Positions 17,424-27,628 of a DNA stretch of 64,000 nt are shown here, in pieces. The DNA comes from Marinospirillum insulare DSM 21763 (GTDB lineage Bacteria > Pseudomonadota > Gammaproteobacteria > Pseudomonadales > Halomonadaceae). Location: assembly GCF_000686905.1 (NCBI RefSeq), contig NZ_JMLW01000009.1:1-64000 (forward strand), written 5' to 3'. Numbering within the stretch: position 1 is the first letter of the stretch; the number at the start of each line of letters is the position of its first letter. Position numbers and translations under genes: made by a program. The notes beneath the pieces are model-generated. The model was not told the DNA's origin and made no database searches. It saw only the letters and a program-made list of their open reading frames with translations.

Positions 17424-17927
17424 TTAGCGTTTACTAGGCAAAAGATCTAGAGGTTGCTGCAAAGGAAAATGACCACGACCATAGAGTCGCCATTCTTTTT
17501 GCGGCCCGTAAAGCTTTACATCCCAATCATAGTTAACTTTTTGGGGTAGGTTGCCAAGGTAGCGACCCGAGCCTAGGTGTTGCACAGGAACAGAAAAATC
17601 TAAAGATGAACGGGTAGGATTTTCCATTAAAACAACTAGCTGATCTGGAAATGGAGCTAAGTCGCCCACCAAAACCATATTAAGCTGACCCTGTGCAAAG
17701 CTCAGGCTAGCCTTCAAACCTTTTCTTTCTGCAACTCGGTCTTGTTCAAAAGACTGGTTAATACCCCGGCCTTCCTTATAGTAATTTTCGTTTACTGTTC
17801 CATCATAGTTAATTGAACCAACAACTAGCAGAGTAAGGCCGGTTAAAACACCGGCAATGGCCGGCGAAAACGCCAGCCAAACCATGCCATTTTTATACCA
17901 AGGTTGATTGTTAGAGTGACTACTCAT
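17424..17927 (-). CDS. ccoH: cbb3 oxidase assembly protein CcoH (FixH)
   Basis: Inner-membrane protein required for cbb3 assembly or stability. One membrane helix (about residues 14-38, WLAFSPAIAGVLTGLTLLVV) precedes a periplasmic FixH domain of about 115 residues (INYDGTVNENYYKEGRGIN at its start, then beta-rich). Length 167 fits the family. The ATG overlaps the ccoG stop by one base (TAATG), so expression is coupled to ccoG. Confidence 0.9.
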   Translation of the reverse strand: MSSHSNNQPWYKNGMVWLAFSPAIAGVLTGLTLLVVGSINYDGTVNENYYKEGRGINQSFEQDRVAERKGLKASLSFAQGQLNMVLVGDLAPFPDQLVVLMENPTRSSLDFSVPVQHLGSGRYLGNLPQKVNYDWDVKLYGPQKEWRLYGRGHFPLQQPLDLLPSKR

Positions 17928-19372
17928 TAACGAGATGCCCTTATATAGAAGCGTGATGTACGAGTGCTATGGATACTTGGATCAGACTCGGATTCTAGGT
18001 GTAGCTCTATTTCAACGGCTGGTGATTTAGGCAATTGCTTAGGGTCACCAATTAATTGAATAGGGTATTGCTGAACCTCACTGGCTACCAAAGTGAATAC
18101 CGTTTGAGAGTCTATTCTAATACCATCAGCGTTTTGCAAACTGAGCTTGTAGGTATGCTCTTTTTGGTCTTTATTGGCAATACGAATCAGGTAGCTGTTT
18201 TCAATTTCGCCAGTATTAATCATACGGAAAAGTTGGTTGCGGTCACGAAGCACCTCTAGTTCTAAAGGTACTCTACCACTGAGGGCGATAATAAAGGCAA
18301 TCACCATAGCCGTTAATACAGTGAAGTAACCGATTAGGCGTGGACGCAAAAACTTGGTGGTACGACCAGCCAACTCTTCTTCTGTAGTGTAGCGAATTAG
18401 CCCTCTTGGATAATTCATTTTATCCATAACCTGATCACAGGCATCAATACAGGCTGCACAGGTAATACACTCATACTGTAAGCCATTGCGGATATCGATG
18501 CCTACTGGGCAAACTTGCACACAAAGGTCGCAGTCAATACAAGAGCCTAAACCTAACTCTTTTGGATCGGCAGATTTTTTACGTCTTCCACGAGGTTCGC
18601 CACGAGCTGCATCGTAAGAAACAATGAGGGTGTCTTTATCGAACATAACAGCTTGGAAGCGTGCATAGGGGCACATATAAATACAGACTTGTTCCCGTAA
18701 CCAGCCAGCAAAGAGGTAGGTAAAGAAAATAAAGAAACCTAACCAGAAGGTTTCCCAAGGCCCCAAGTTAAAGGTAAATACACGTGGTATAAGTTCACGA
18801 ATAGGCGAAAAATAGCCTAAAAAAGCTATCCCTGTAGCTGTAGCTATCAGCAGCCAAATTAGGTGTTTACTTCCCTTGCGAAGTAGCTTGTTAGCAGACC
18901 AAGGTGCTTGGTTAAGCTTTTTACGTTGATTAGGGCTACCTTCGGTTTTGTCTTCAACAAAGATAAATATCCAGGTCCAGACAAACTGTGGGCAACTGTA
19001 GCCACACCAAACACGGCCAGCAAAATTAGTAACAAAGAAAAGGGTAAAGGCTAGAATAATGAGTAGCCAAGCCAAAAGCATAAAGTCATGCGGGAAAATA
19101 GTGGTGCCAAAAAAATGAAACTGGCGGTTAGGTAGGTCAAATAGTAAAGCTTGACGATCGCCATAAGGAATAAATGAGGCTAGAAAAAAGCCTGTTAATA
19201 ATACCCAGCTAGCAGCAGCACGCAGTTTTTGGAAAAGCCCCTGCACGCGTTTAACGTATATATGTTTGCGTTTGGCGTAAAGTTGGTTTTGTGGTCCGCC
19301 CGTAGTGGGAGATTTGCGTTTACTCCCAGCATTTACAGGAGTTACGTCTTGGGTAGGAATTTTATCAGTCAT
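17927..19372 (-). CDS. ccoG: cbb3 oxidase accessory ferredoxin-like protein CcoG
   Basis: Membrane protein with two 4Fe-4S clusters; in Rhodobacter it reduces Cu(II) so that copper can be passed on to the oxidase. Features in order: basic N-terminus, helices about 48-68 and 88-108, GYSCPQFVWTW, further helices, YMCPYARFQAV, then the ferredoxin segment CIDCDLCVQVCP and CITCAACIDACD (about 265-305), one more helix, and a C-terminal Ig-like domain (about 380-481). Length 481 is typical. It begins 172 bases after the ccoP stop, beyond a strong terminator, so it may have its own promoter or depend on read-through. Confidence 0.94.
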   Translation of the reverse strand: MTDKIPTQDVTPVNAGSKRKSPTTGGPQNQLYAKRKHIYVKRVQGLFQKLRAAASWVLLTGFFLASFIPYGDRQALLFDLPNRQFHFFGTTIFPHDFMLLAWLLIILAFTLFFVTNFAGRVWCGYSCPQFVWTWIFIFVEDKTEGSPNQRKKLNQAPWSANKLLRKGSKHLIWLLIATATGIAFLGYFSPIRELIPRVFTFNLGPWETFWLGFFIFFTYLFAGWLREQVCIYMCPYARFQAVMFDKDTLIVSYDAARGEPRGRRKKSADPKELGLGSCIDCDLCVQVCPVGIDIRNGLQYECITCAACIDACDQVMDKMNYPRGLIRYTTEEELAGRTTKFLRPRLIGYFTVLTAMVIAFIIALSGRVPLELEVLRDRNQLFRMINTGEIENSYLIRIANKDQKEHTYKLSLQNADGIRIDSQTVFTLVASEVQQYPIQLIGDPKQLPKSPAVEIELHLESESDPSIHSTRTSRFYIRASR

Positions 19373-19491
19373 TCAATCATCACCAGGCTGGAGTTAGCTT
19401 TATGGTAAAACTGAAACCTTTGGCTTGTTAGCAACAAACTCAGGTTTTCTTAGAAAGGAATATTTGTATATGTATTTTGCTACTATCCTCC

Positions 19492-19533
19492 AGTAAAAAG
19501 CAAAAGGGAATGCGACAGCCTGCCGCATTCCCT
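19492..19533 (-). terminator. Terminator after ccoNOQP
   Basis: AGGGAATGCG (19505-19514) pairs perfectly with CGCATTCCCT (19524-19533) around a 9-base loop. On the minus strand the stem runs into a T-rich tract (19492-19505). It separates the structural oxidase genes from ccoG and could set their relative expression. Confidence 0.8.
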
Positions 19534-19544
19534 AAAGCTAGTAC

Positions 19545-20543
19545 TTACTTACCTTGGTTAAGGCTATAAATATAAGCCGTTACCAAGTGAAGTTTTGGCA
19601 TTAGTTCAGCTTTCTCTTGTGAAGTCAGTGAATTAATGTTTGCGGGTAGCTCAACACCATAGTCTAGGTAACGTGCCTGAGCAGGCATTAAGCCGTTACG
19701 ACCATGACGCAGGGTATAGCTAACCGAATCATAAACGCTTTCGCCTGGCTGTTGGTACAACCAAGTGTTAGCGGTTAAGTCAGGTGCACCAATGCTATCG
19801 ATGCCCATAGCTGCACTACCCTTACCATCTGTACCGTGACAGGAAGAGCAAATAGCTTGGAACATAGGTGCTGCTTCTTGTGCTTTAGCAGCGTCATGTT
19901 CAAGACCCGAAAGTTCTAGAACATAGTGAGACATAGTGTCTACACCTTCATCACCTAACATATCAACCCAAGGCGGCATTAGGCCGTTACGACCATTAAT
20001 AATGGTGTGACGAATGGTTTCTACATCACCACCATAAAGCCAGCTGTTATTGGTTAGGTTAGGGAAGCCATAACCACCGCGAGCAGAAGAACCATGACAA
20101 ACTGCACAGTTGTTCTGATAAAGGCGGTTAGCTACCTGCATAGCTTCAGGATCATTAGCTAGAGTCTGAACGTCAATTTGAGCGTACTGATCAAAAATGG
20201 GCGCATAAAACTCTTCTGCGTGGGCCATTTCGTCTTCCCATTGACCGGAAGAACTCCAGTTTAATAAACCCTTATAGTTACCTAGGCCTGGGTAAAGTGC
20301 TAGGTAAGAAAGACCGAAAACAATGGTGATAACGAACATAAGAAACCACCAGCGAGGCAGGGGGTTGTCATATTCTTCGATACCATCAGCTGCGTGGCCA
20401 GTGGTTTCAACTTCACCATTAGTAGCCTGCGCTGAATCGGTTTTGCGGTTTCCGTAAAGGAGCCACCAGCAGAAGGCAATCACACCCAGTGTGATTACTG
20501 AGATCCACAGGCTCCAGAAGCCGCTCATGGCTTGGCTAGTCAT
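19545..20543 (-). CDS. ccoP: cbb3 oxidase dihaem subunit CcoP
   Basis: Dihaem cytochrome c subunit of cbb3-type cytochrome oxidase, passing electrons to CcoO/CcoN. The 332-residue product has two N-terminal helices (about 10-30 and 66-86) joined by EEYDNPLPRWW, then two cytochrome c domains with CAVCH (146-150) and CSSCH (232-236), each followed by a NGLMP methionine-ligand region. I chose ATG 20543 (GGAG 10 bases upstream) because the frame upstream of it lies inside ccoQ and encodes nothing CcoP-like. The start overlaps the ccoQ stop by 8 bases (ATGACTAG). Confidence 0.95.
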   Translation of the reverse strand: MTSQAMSGFWSLWISVITLGVIAFCWWLLYGNRKTDSAQATNGEVETTGHAADGIEEYDNPLPRWWFLMFVITIVFGLSYLALYPGLGNYKGLLNWSSSGQWEDEMAHAEEFYAPIFDQYAQIDVQTLANDPEAMQVANRLYQNNCAVCHGSSARGGYGFPNLTNNSWLYGGDVETIRHTIINGRNGLMPPWVDMLGDEGVDTMSHYVLELSGLEHDAAKAQEAAPMFQAICSSCHGTDGKGSAAMGIDSIGAPDLTANTWLYQQPGESVYDSVSYTLRHGRNGLMPAQARYLDYGVELPANINSLTSQEKAELMPKLHLVTAYIYSLNQGK

Positions 20544-20733
20544 GCTTTTTATTCTCCAGTGATGAGCTTGCATCTTGGTTAGGGTCGTCGTTTTCAGCCT
20601 CGTCAGCAAAAGGCAGGTTAGCTGCTTCATCAAAAGATTTCTTTTGCTTCTTACTATAAGCCCAAGCAATGATGCCTAGAAATGCAAATAATAAGACAAC
20701 TGACATTAGGCCACGAAAAACGTTGATATCCAT
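20536..20733 (-). CDS. ccoQ: cbb3 oxidase small subunit CcoQ
   Basis: Small membrane subunit thought to stabilise cbb3 oxidase. One helix (about residues 6-27, ending AWAYSKKQKK) is followed by the typical FDEAANLPF segment and an acidic tail. The 65-residue length fits. It lies 4 bases after ccoO and overlaps ccoP by 8 bases. Confidence 0.93.
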   Translation of the reverse strand: MDINVFRGLMSVVLLFAFLGIIAWAYSKKQKKSFDEAANLPFADEAENDDPNQDASSSLENKKHD

Positions 20734-20737
20734 AACC

Positions 20738-21346
20738 TTACCGTGTGTCTTTTAGGACAGTGCCCAGTTGTTGTAAATAAGCAACAACGGCGTCCATTTC
20801 GGTTTTTCCATTAACGAAATCCTTGGCACCTGCGATATCTTCATCGGTGTAAGGTACGCCAAGCACTCTAAGACGCTGCATTTTAGTGCCAGTGTTGCTG
20901 CCATCCATTACTTGGTAGTTCATCCAAGAATAGGCAGGCATTACTGACTCAGGTACTACATCACGAGGGTTGAACAAGTGAGCATAGTGCCAGTCATCAC
21001 TGTAGCGACCGCCAACACGGGCTAAGTCTGGACCAGTACGCTTAGAGCCCCACTGAAAAGGGTGATCATAAACAAACTCACCCGCTACTGAGTAGTTACC
21101 ATAACGCTCAGTTTCAGCGCGGAAAGGACGAATCATTTGTGAGTGGCAGGTATAGCAACCTTCACGCACATAAATGTCGCGACCTTCAATTTCTAACGCG
21201 TTAAGTGGTTTTAAGCCTTCTACTGGCTTAGTGATATTATCTTGGAAGAATAGCGGGGTGATCTCAGCAAGACCACCGAAGCTGATTACAACCAAGATAA
21301 GAACCATCATTAAGCCAACGTTCTTTTCTACTATTTCGTGTTTCAT
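20738..21346 (-). CDS. ccoO: cbb3 oxidase monohaem subunit CcoO
   Basis: Membrane-anchored monohaem cytochrome c subunit. An N-terminal helix (about 12-32) is followed by a cytochrome domain with the haem motif CYTCH (64-68) in the family context [17 protein letters not shown], then [19 protein letters not shown] and a methionine-ligand region (SVMPAYSWM). Length 202 is standard. It starts 13 bases after the ccoN stop. Confidence 0.96.
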   Translation of the reverse strand: MKHEIVEKNVGLMMVLILVVISFGGLAEITPLFFQDNITKPVEGLKPLNALEIEGRDIYVREGCYTCHSQMIRPFRAETERYGNYSVAGEFVYDHPFQWGSKRTGPDLARVGGRYSDDWHYAHLFNPRDVVPESVMPAYSWMNYQVMDGSNTGTKMQRLRVLGVPYTDEDIAGAKDFVNGKTEMDAVVAYLQQLGTVLKDTR

Positions 21347-21359
21347 TCAGCTAACCCCT

Positions 21360-22781
21360 TTAGGCCGTTTGTGCAGCAGCTTTTTCGGAAGCTTTGCTGG
21401 ATACAGTCATATAGACGTTGTAAGCCATAATCAGCATACCCGTTAGCCAAAGAACACCACCTAACCAGCGAACGATAAAGCCAGGGTGGCTTGCTTCAAC
21501 TGATTCGATAAAGGTGTACATCAGGGTGCCATCAGCGTTGACCGCACGCCACATTAGACCCTGCATGATGCCGTTAACCCACATAGAGGTAATGTAAAGC
21601 ACAGTACCTACAGTGGATAGCCAGAAATGCACGTTGATTAGATCAACAGAATGCATGTCTTTTTTGCCAAACAATCTAGGAATCATGTGGTAAACGGAAC
21701 CGATAGAAATCATCGCAACCCAACCTAATGCACCCGCATGAACGTGACCTACAGTCCAGTCAGTGTAGTGAGATAAGGCGTTAACGGTTTTGATAGACAT
21801 CATCGGGCCTTCAAAGGTAGACATACCATAGAAGGAAAGAGAAACAACTAGGAAGCGTAGGATGGGGTCAGTACGCAGCTTATGCCAAGCACCAGACAGG
21901 GTCATCATACCGTTGATCATACCACCCCAAGATGGAGCTAGTAGAATTAACGACATAACCATACCTACAGATTGTGCCCAGTCTGGCAAAGCTGTGTAGT
22001 GAAGGTGGTGAGGACCAGCCCACATATAAACACAGATTAAAGCCCAGAAGTGCACTATAGATAAGCGGTAGGAGTAAACAGGGCGCTCAGCTTGTTTAGG
22101 TACAAAGTAATACATCATACCCAAGAAGCCAGCTGTCAAGAAAAAGCCTACTGCGTTATGGCCGTACCACCACTGAACCATTGCATCTGTCGCACCAGCG
22201 TAGATGGAATAAGAGTGAGTGAGGCTCGTTGGCAGTTGCATGCTGTTTACAATATGTAAAACCGCTACGGTCAAGATAAAGGCAGCAAAAAACCAGTTGG
22301 CAACATAAATGTGCGAGGTTTTGCGCTTATAAATTGTACCGATAAAAACAGCAGCATAGCTTACCCAAACGACTGCTATTAGCGCATCAATTGGCCAGAT
22401 TAGCTCAGCGTATTCTTTACCTTGAGTTAAACCTAAAGGCAAAGTAATGGCTGCTAACAAAATAACTAGCTGCCAACCCCAAAAGGTGAAAGCGGCTAAC
22501 TTGTCAGATATTAGGCGTACCTGGCAGGTGCGCTGAACAACATAGTAAGAAGTAGCAAATAATGCTGAACCACCAAAAGCAAAAATGACTGCGTTGGTGT
22601 GAAGCGGACGTAAACGTCCGAAGCTTGTCCATGGAAGGTCAAAGTTCAAAAGTGGCCATGCCAACTGAGCCGCTATCCAGACGCCGACAAGCATGCCGAC
22701 GATACCCCAGACTACGGTCATTATGGCAAATTGCCGAACCACCTTATAATTATAGGTAGAATGTTCTATTGCTGTGCTCAT
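21360..22781 (-). CDS. ccoN: cbb3 oxidase catalytic subunit CcoN
   Basis: Catalytic subunit of cbb3-type oxidase, the high-affinity terminal oxidase that reduces oxygen and pumps protons at low oxygen. The 473-residue polytopic protein carries the histidine ligands of the low-spin haem and of the haem b3-CuB centre in [31 protein letters not shown] and [11 protein letters not shown]. It is the first gene of ccoNOQP. An FNR-type box lies 74 bases upstream of the start. The ribosome site is weak (GGGAACCTGAC before ATG). Confidence 0.96.
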   Translation of the reverse strand: MSTAIEHSTYNYKVVRQFAIMTVVWGIVGMLVGVWIAAQLAWPLLNFDLPWTSFGRLRPLHTNAVIFAFGGSALFATSYYVVQRTCQVRLISDKLAAFTFWGWQLVILLAAITLPLGLTQGKEYAELIWPIDALIAVVWVSYAAVFIGTIYKRKTSHIYVANWFFAAFILTVAVLHIVNSMQLPTSLTHSYSIYAGATDAMVQWWYGHNAVGFFLTAGFLGMMYYFVPKQAERPVYSYRLSIVHFWALICVYMWAGPHHLHYTALPDWAQSVGMVMSLILLAPSWGGMINGMMTLSGAWHKLRTDPILRFLVVSLSFYGMSTFEGPMMSIKTVNALSHYTDWTVGHVHAGALGWVAMISIGSVYHMIPRLFGKKDMHSVDLINVHFWLSTVGTVLYITSMWVNGIMQGLMWRAVNADGTLMYTFIESVEASHPGFIVRWLGGVLWLTGMLIMAYNVYMTVSSKASEKAAAQTA

Positions 22782-22854
22782 GTCAGGTTCCCATTACAGC
22801 AGTTAGTTTGGAGGAATCCAGCGCCAAGTTTCGAGGAGCTGAGGTTTCCCAGCC

Positions 22855-22868
22855 ATGATACAAGTCAA
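22855..22868 (-). promoter_or_regulatory. FNR-type box in front of ccoN
   Basis: The minus strand reads TTGAC-N4-ATCAT, matching 8 of 10 defined positions of the FNR/ANR consensus TTGAT-N4-ATCAA. Its centre is 80 bases from the ccoN start, which fits class II activation if transcription starts near 22820. FNR/ANR activation of ccoNOQP is established in Pseudomonas and others; here it is inferred. Confidence 0.6.
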
Positions 22869-23223
22869 TGGATCCTACTCATTCTATCGCAGCCGCTGTA
22901 TGACCTGAACCTAAGTGTGCCTATTAGTTTCATAATTATTTACATTAAATAAAGCTTATATAATAAAAACTATGTAAATCAATAGGTTAGCTTTATGTGA
23001 CAAAATACCGCTTAGACGAAAGTCTGGTTGTGGGTTGACAGAGTTTGTTTTCAATAAAAACCGGTTATTTTAATGTTGAGCGTGTTAAATAAGGTGTTTT
23101 GCTTAACCAGACTTGGCTGCAAACTAGAAAGTAACTGCTGCTATTTATACGGAATTCAAGTTTTAATGTGAAAAAAACACACTGAGTTGCATGGAAGTTT
23201 CTGAAATAGTTTAAAAAAAGGGT
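22869..23223. other. AT-rich intergenic stretch with an inverted repeat
   Basis: The gap between ccoN and the tRNA operon is 488 bases. Beyond the FNR box I found no open reading frame with a ribosome site and no known RNA. It contains a perfect 10-base inverted repeat, AAGTCTGGTT at 23020-23029 and AACCAGACTT at 23105-23114, separated by 75 bases, with a TTGACA at 23035-23040 that lacks a matching -10 box at normal spacing. Confidence 0.4.
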
Positions 23224-23251
23224 TTGACAGGCGGTCAAAAGACTGTAGAAT
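23224..23251 (+). promoter_or_regulatory. Strong promoter of the tRNA operon
   Basis: Consensus TTGACA (23224-23229), 16-base spacer, TAGAAT (23246-23251), 18 bases before the first tRNA. The following GCGCTTCG is a GC-rich discriminator, the kind found at stable-RNA promoters under stringent (ppGpp) control. Confidence 0.8.
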
Positions 23252-23269
23252 GCGCTTCGTTATCAGGAA

Positions 23270-23345
23270 GGGCGGTTAGCTCAGTTGGGAGAGCACCAGC
23301 CTTACAAGCTGGGGGTCACTGGTTCGAACCCAGTACCGCCCACCA
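23270..23345 (+). tRNA. tRNA-Val (anticodon TAC)
   Basis: A 76-base cloverleaf with 7-bp acceptor stem GGGCGGT/ACCGCCC, anticodon loop CTTACAA, T-arm CTGGTTCGAACCCAG and encoded CCA. First of four tRNAs in one transcript. Confidence 0.97.
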
Positions 23346-23404
23346 ACTCTTAGTTAGTTATTTACTAGCATAAAAGTTCCTTCCCTTGATGACGACTGTA
23401 ATGC

Positions 23405-23481
23405 GGACCGGTAGTTCAGCTGGTTAGAATGCCGGCCTGTCACGCCGGAGGTCGCGGGTTCGAATCCCGTCCGGTCCGCCA
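23405..23481 (+). tRNA. tRNA-Asp (anticodon GTC)
   Basis: A 77-base cloverleaf with acceptor GGACCGG/CCGGTCC, discriminator G, anticodon loop CTGTCAC and encoded CCA. Confidence 0.97.
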
Positions 23482-23510
23482 CACAGTAAACCTAAGTTAA
23501 GAAAATATGC

Positions 23511-23587
23511 GGACCGGTAGTTCAGCTGGTTAGAATGCCGGCCTGTCACGCCGGAGGTCGCGGGTTCGAATCCCGTCCGGTCCGCCA
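23511..23587 (+). tRNA. tRNA-Asp (anticodon GTC), second copy
   Basis: Identical in sequence to the tRNA at 23405-23481, including the four bases ATGC before it, and only 29 bases downstream. This looks like a local duplication. Confidence 0.97.
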
Positions 23588-23600
23588 ATTCTTAGCCTAA

Positions 23601-23676
23601 GGGCGGTTAGCTCAGTTGGGAGAGCACCAGCCTTACAAGCTGGGGGTCACTGGTTCGAACCCAGTACCGCCCACCA
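23601..23676 (+). tRNA. tRNA-Val (anticodon TAC), second copy
   Basis: Identical to the tRNA at 23270-23345. It lies 13 bases after the second tRNA-Asp and is followed by a terminator. Confidence 0.97.
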
Positions 23677-23696
23677 TTTAAAGTTCTAAATAGATT

Positions 23697-23727
23697 AAAC
23701 CGCCGCTACTTCAGCTGCGGTTTTTTT
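23697..23727 (+). terminator. Terminator of the tRNA operon
   Basis: AAACCGC pairs with GCGGTTT (7 bp, plus an inner GCT/AGC), followed by seven T. It lies 20 bases after the last tRNA. Confidence 0.85.
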
Positions 23728-23884
23728 GCGTTTAGTGTTTTTATTTCCTTTCTGTGCTATCTCCATCTTTTTATTCAATATATTCAATGCCTTGTCTATT
23801 TTAATAACATGCGTTTCAAACGAGCGCTTGACACTTTGCTAAGACTTAACAAGACTAGGCTATTCATAATAAAAAGTTAATTAG

Positions 23885-25918
<2,034 letters not shown>

Positions 25919-27484
25919 CTAGTTAGCAAAATACTGCTGCAGATAAGTATCAAAATCGATCTTATCTGCGGCTTCTATTTCTTGCTGTTGCTTAATGGAA
26001 TGGCTGCTGAGCTGAGTAAACAAAGTTTCTCTTGCCTGGTTAATTGGGCTAGCAAGCAATTGTTCGCGTTGTGCTCTGGCTAGTTCTAAAACAGCAGGTA
26101 CAAAACCATTGCGTTCTTGGGCTAATTTCAACATTTGTGCCGAAGGGGTTAGGTTTACATCATCTACCTTGGCTTGTTGCTGGTTAAGCGCATCGCAAAA
26201 AGGAGTTAGGTCTGGGGTGCCACCATCTAAAAGCTGGCATACCGGGCGCAAACGCTTTAAGAGAGCAGCCGCTTCTTGGCGCAAAGGTTTTCCGTTAATC
26301 AGTGTTTCAGGATCACGCGCAGCATTAACGGTTTTCTTTAAATTGATGTCAATGTTTTGGCAGGCTTCGTCATTTAGCTTAGGGCTAGGTTCTAATAAGC
26401 AGAAGAGCAAAAATGCATCTAAGAAATACATTTGAGCAACGTCTATTCCGCCGGGTAAGAAGGGATTGATATCTAAGCAGCGAACTTCAATATACTCTAC
26501 GCCTTTGGTTTGCAAAGCTTCATTGGGTTTCTCGCCACTGTGCATGACACGCTTAGGGCGAATATCACTGTAGTATTCATTTTCAATCTGCAAAATACCA
26601 GTGTTTAGCTGACGGTATTCGCCGTCAACCTTAGTGCCAATTTTTGCATAGTCAGGGTAGGGCTGACTAATCGCTAGCTCTAGGGTATTAATATAATTTT
26701 CTAGTGAGTTGAAACAAATTTTCAAACTGCCTTGTACTTGGTTTTGGTAGCCTAAATCAGACATGCGTAAGCTGGTTGCGGTAGGTTCGCCCCAAGTACC
26801 AGCGGCAAGCTTTTTAAGGGGGTGCTGATCATGGCCACTTAAAAAGCTTTCATCTAAAACTGGGCTAGCACCGAACAAGTACATGAGCAACCAAGAATAG
26901 CGGCGGAAATTACGGATAAGATCGAAGTAGCGAGTAGAACGCCAATCTTTATCTGCAGCTTCTTCAGGTAAGCCCTCTAGTTTAGCTAGTAGAGGCCAGA
27001 GTTCGTCAGGAAAAGAAACATTGTAGTGAATGCCAGCAATGCTTTGCATAATGCGGCCATAGCGAGCATCTAAACCACGGCGGTAAACATGCTTCATAAA
27101 ACCTACATTGGAGCTGCCATATTCACCGATACGCACACTGTCATTACCGTCAAGCTTACAAGGCATGCTCGCAGGCCAGAGTAGCTCTTGGTTGTCTAAG
27201 TTAGACAAGCTAAAGCGGTGCAGGTCTAGTAAAAACTCAAGTGTTGTTTCGCGACTCGTACTGACAGGTGTAATAAACTCGACGAGAGCTTCAGAGTAGT
27301 CAGTAGTAATATGCGGATGGGTCAGCGTTGACCCTAAAGCTTTGGGGTGATCCCCTTGGCTTATTTCACCTTGAGGAGTTGTGCGCAGGGTTTCTTTTTC
27401 AATGCCGCGTCGAATTGAATTAAAAAGCCCTTGGTCTGCAGTGCTTTGTAAGCCTTGCAGGTAGTCATTTAGATTGAGTGTCAC
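25919..27484 (-). CDS. gshA: Glutamate-cysteine ligase
   Basis: First step of glutathione synthesis: ATP-dependent joining of glutamate and cysteine. The 521-residue length matches E. coli GshA (518), and the sequence follows the proteobacterial class: GIEKETLR, HPKALGS, THPHITTDYSEALVEFITP, GEYGSSNVGFMKHVYRRGL, IAGIHYNVSFP, EVRCLDINPF. No gshB is present next to it. The start codon is ATG; it is convergent with fadH without any spacer, so the two transcripts may overlap. Confidence 0.96.
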   Translation of the reverse strand: MTLNLNDYLQGLQSTADQGLFNSIRRGIEKETLRTTPQGEISQGDHPKALGSTLTHPHITTDYSEALVEFITPVSTSRETTLEFLLDLHRFSLSNLDNQELLWPASMPCKLDGNDSVRIGEYGSSNVGFMKHVYRRGLDARYGRIMQSIAGIHYNVSFPDELWPLLAKLEGLPEEAADKDWRSTRYFDLIRNFRRYSWLLMYLFGASPVLDESFLSGHDQHPLKKLAAGTWGEPTATSLRMSDLGYQNQVQGSLKICFNSLENYINTLELAISQPYPDYAKIGTKVDGEYRQLNTGILQIENEYYSDIRPKRVMHSGEKPNEALQTKGVEYIEVRCLDINPFLPGGIDVAQMYFLDAFLLFCLLEPSPKLNDEACQNIDINLKKTVNAARDPETLINGKPLRQEAAALLKRLRPVCQLLDGGTPDLTPFCDALNQQQAKVDDVNLTPSAQMLKLAQERNGFVPAVLELARAQREQLLASPINQARETLFTQLSSHSIKQQQEIEAADKIDFDTYLQQYFAN

Positions 27485-27559
27485 TGGACATTAGCCTTAG
27501 AAAAGTTGAGAGCCACAGTAGGACTAGAGATATTGGGCGCATCTTAGCTAGTTTCAACA

Positions 27560-27602
27560 GCTGCAACAAGTCGAAATAAAAAACACCCTAACCTGTTGCA
27601 GC
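27560..27602. repeat. Inverted repeat between gshA and the reductase gene
   Basis: GCTGCAACA (27560-27568) and TGTTGCAGC (27594-27602) are perfect 9-base arms around a 25-base loop. It may act as a weak terminator for the reductase gene or shape the gshA leader; there is no proper T run after the stem. Confidence 0.35.
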
Positions 27603-27628
27603 AGTCCTAGACACTAAAGAATTAACTG

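Noticed and set aside
20544-20669. Longer N-terminus of ccoP
   Set aside because: The extra 42 codons overlap ccoQ in another frame and do not resemble CcoP; the family N-terminus begins at 20543.
20724-20737. Second FNR-like string near the ccoQ start
   Set aside because: TTGAT-N4-ATAAC lies inside the operon at the ccoO-ccoQ junction with no promoter; a chance match is more likely.
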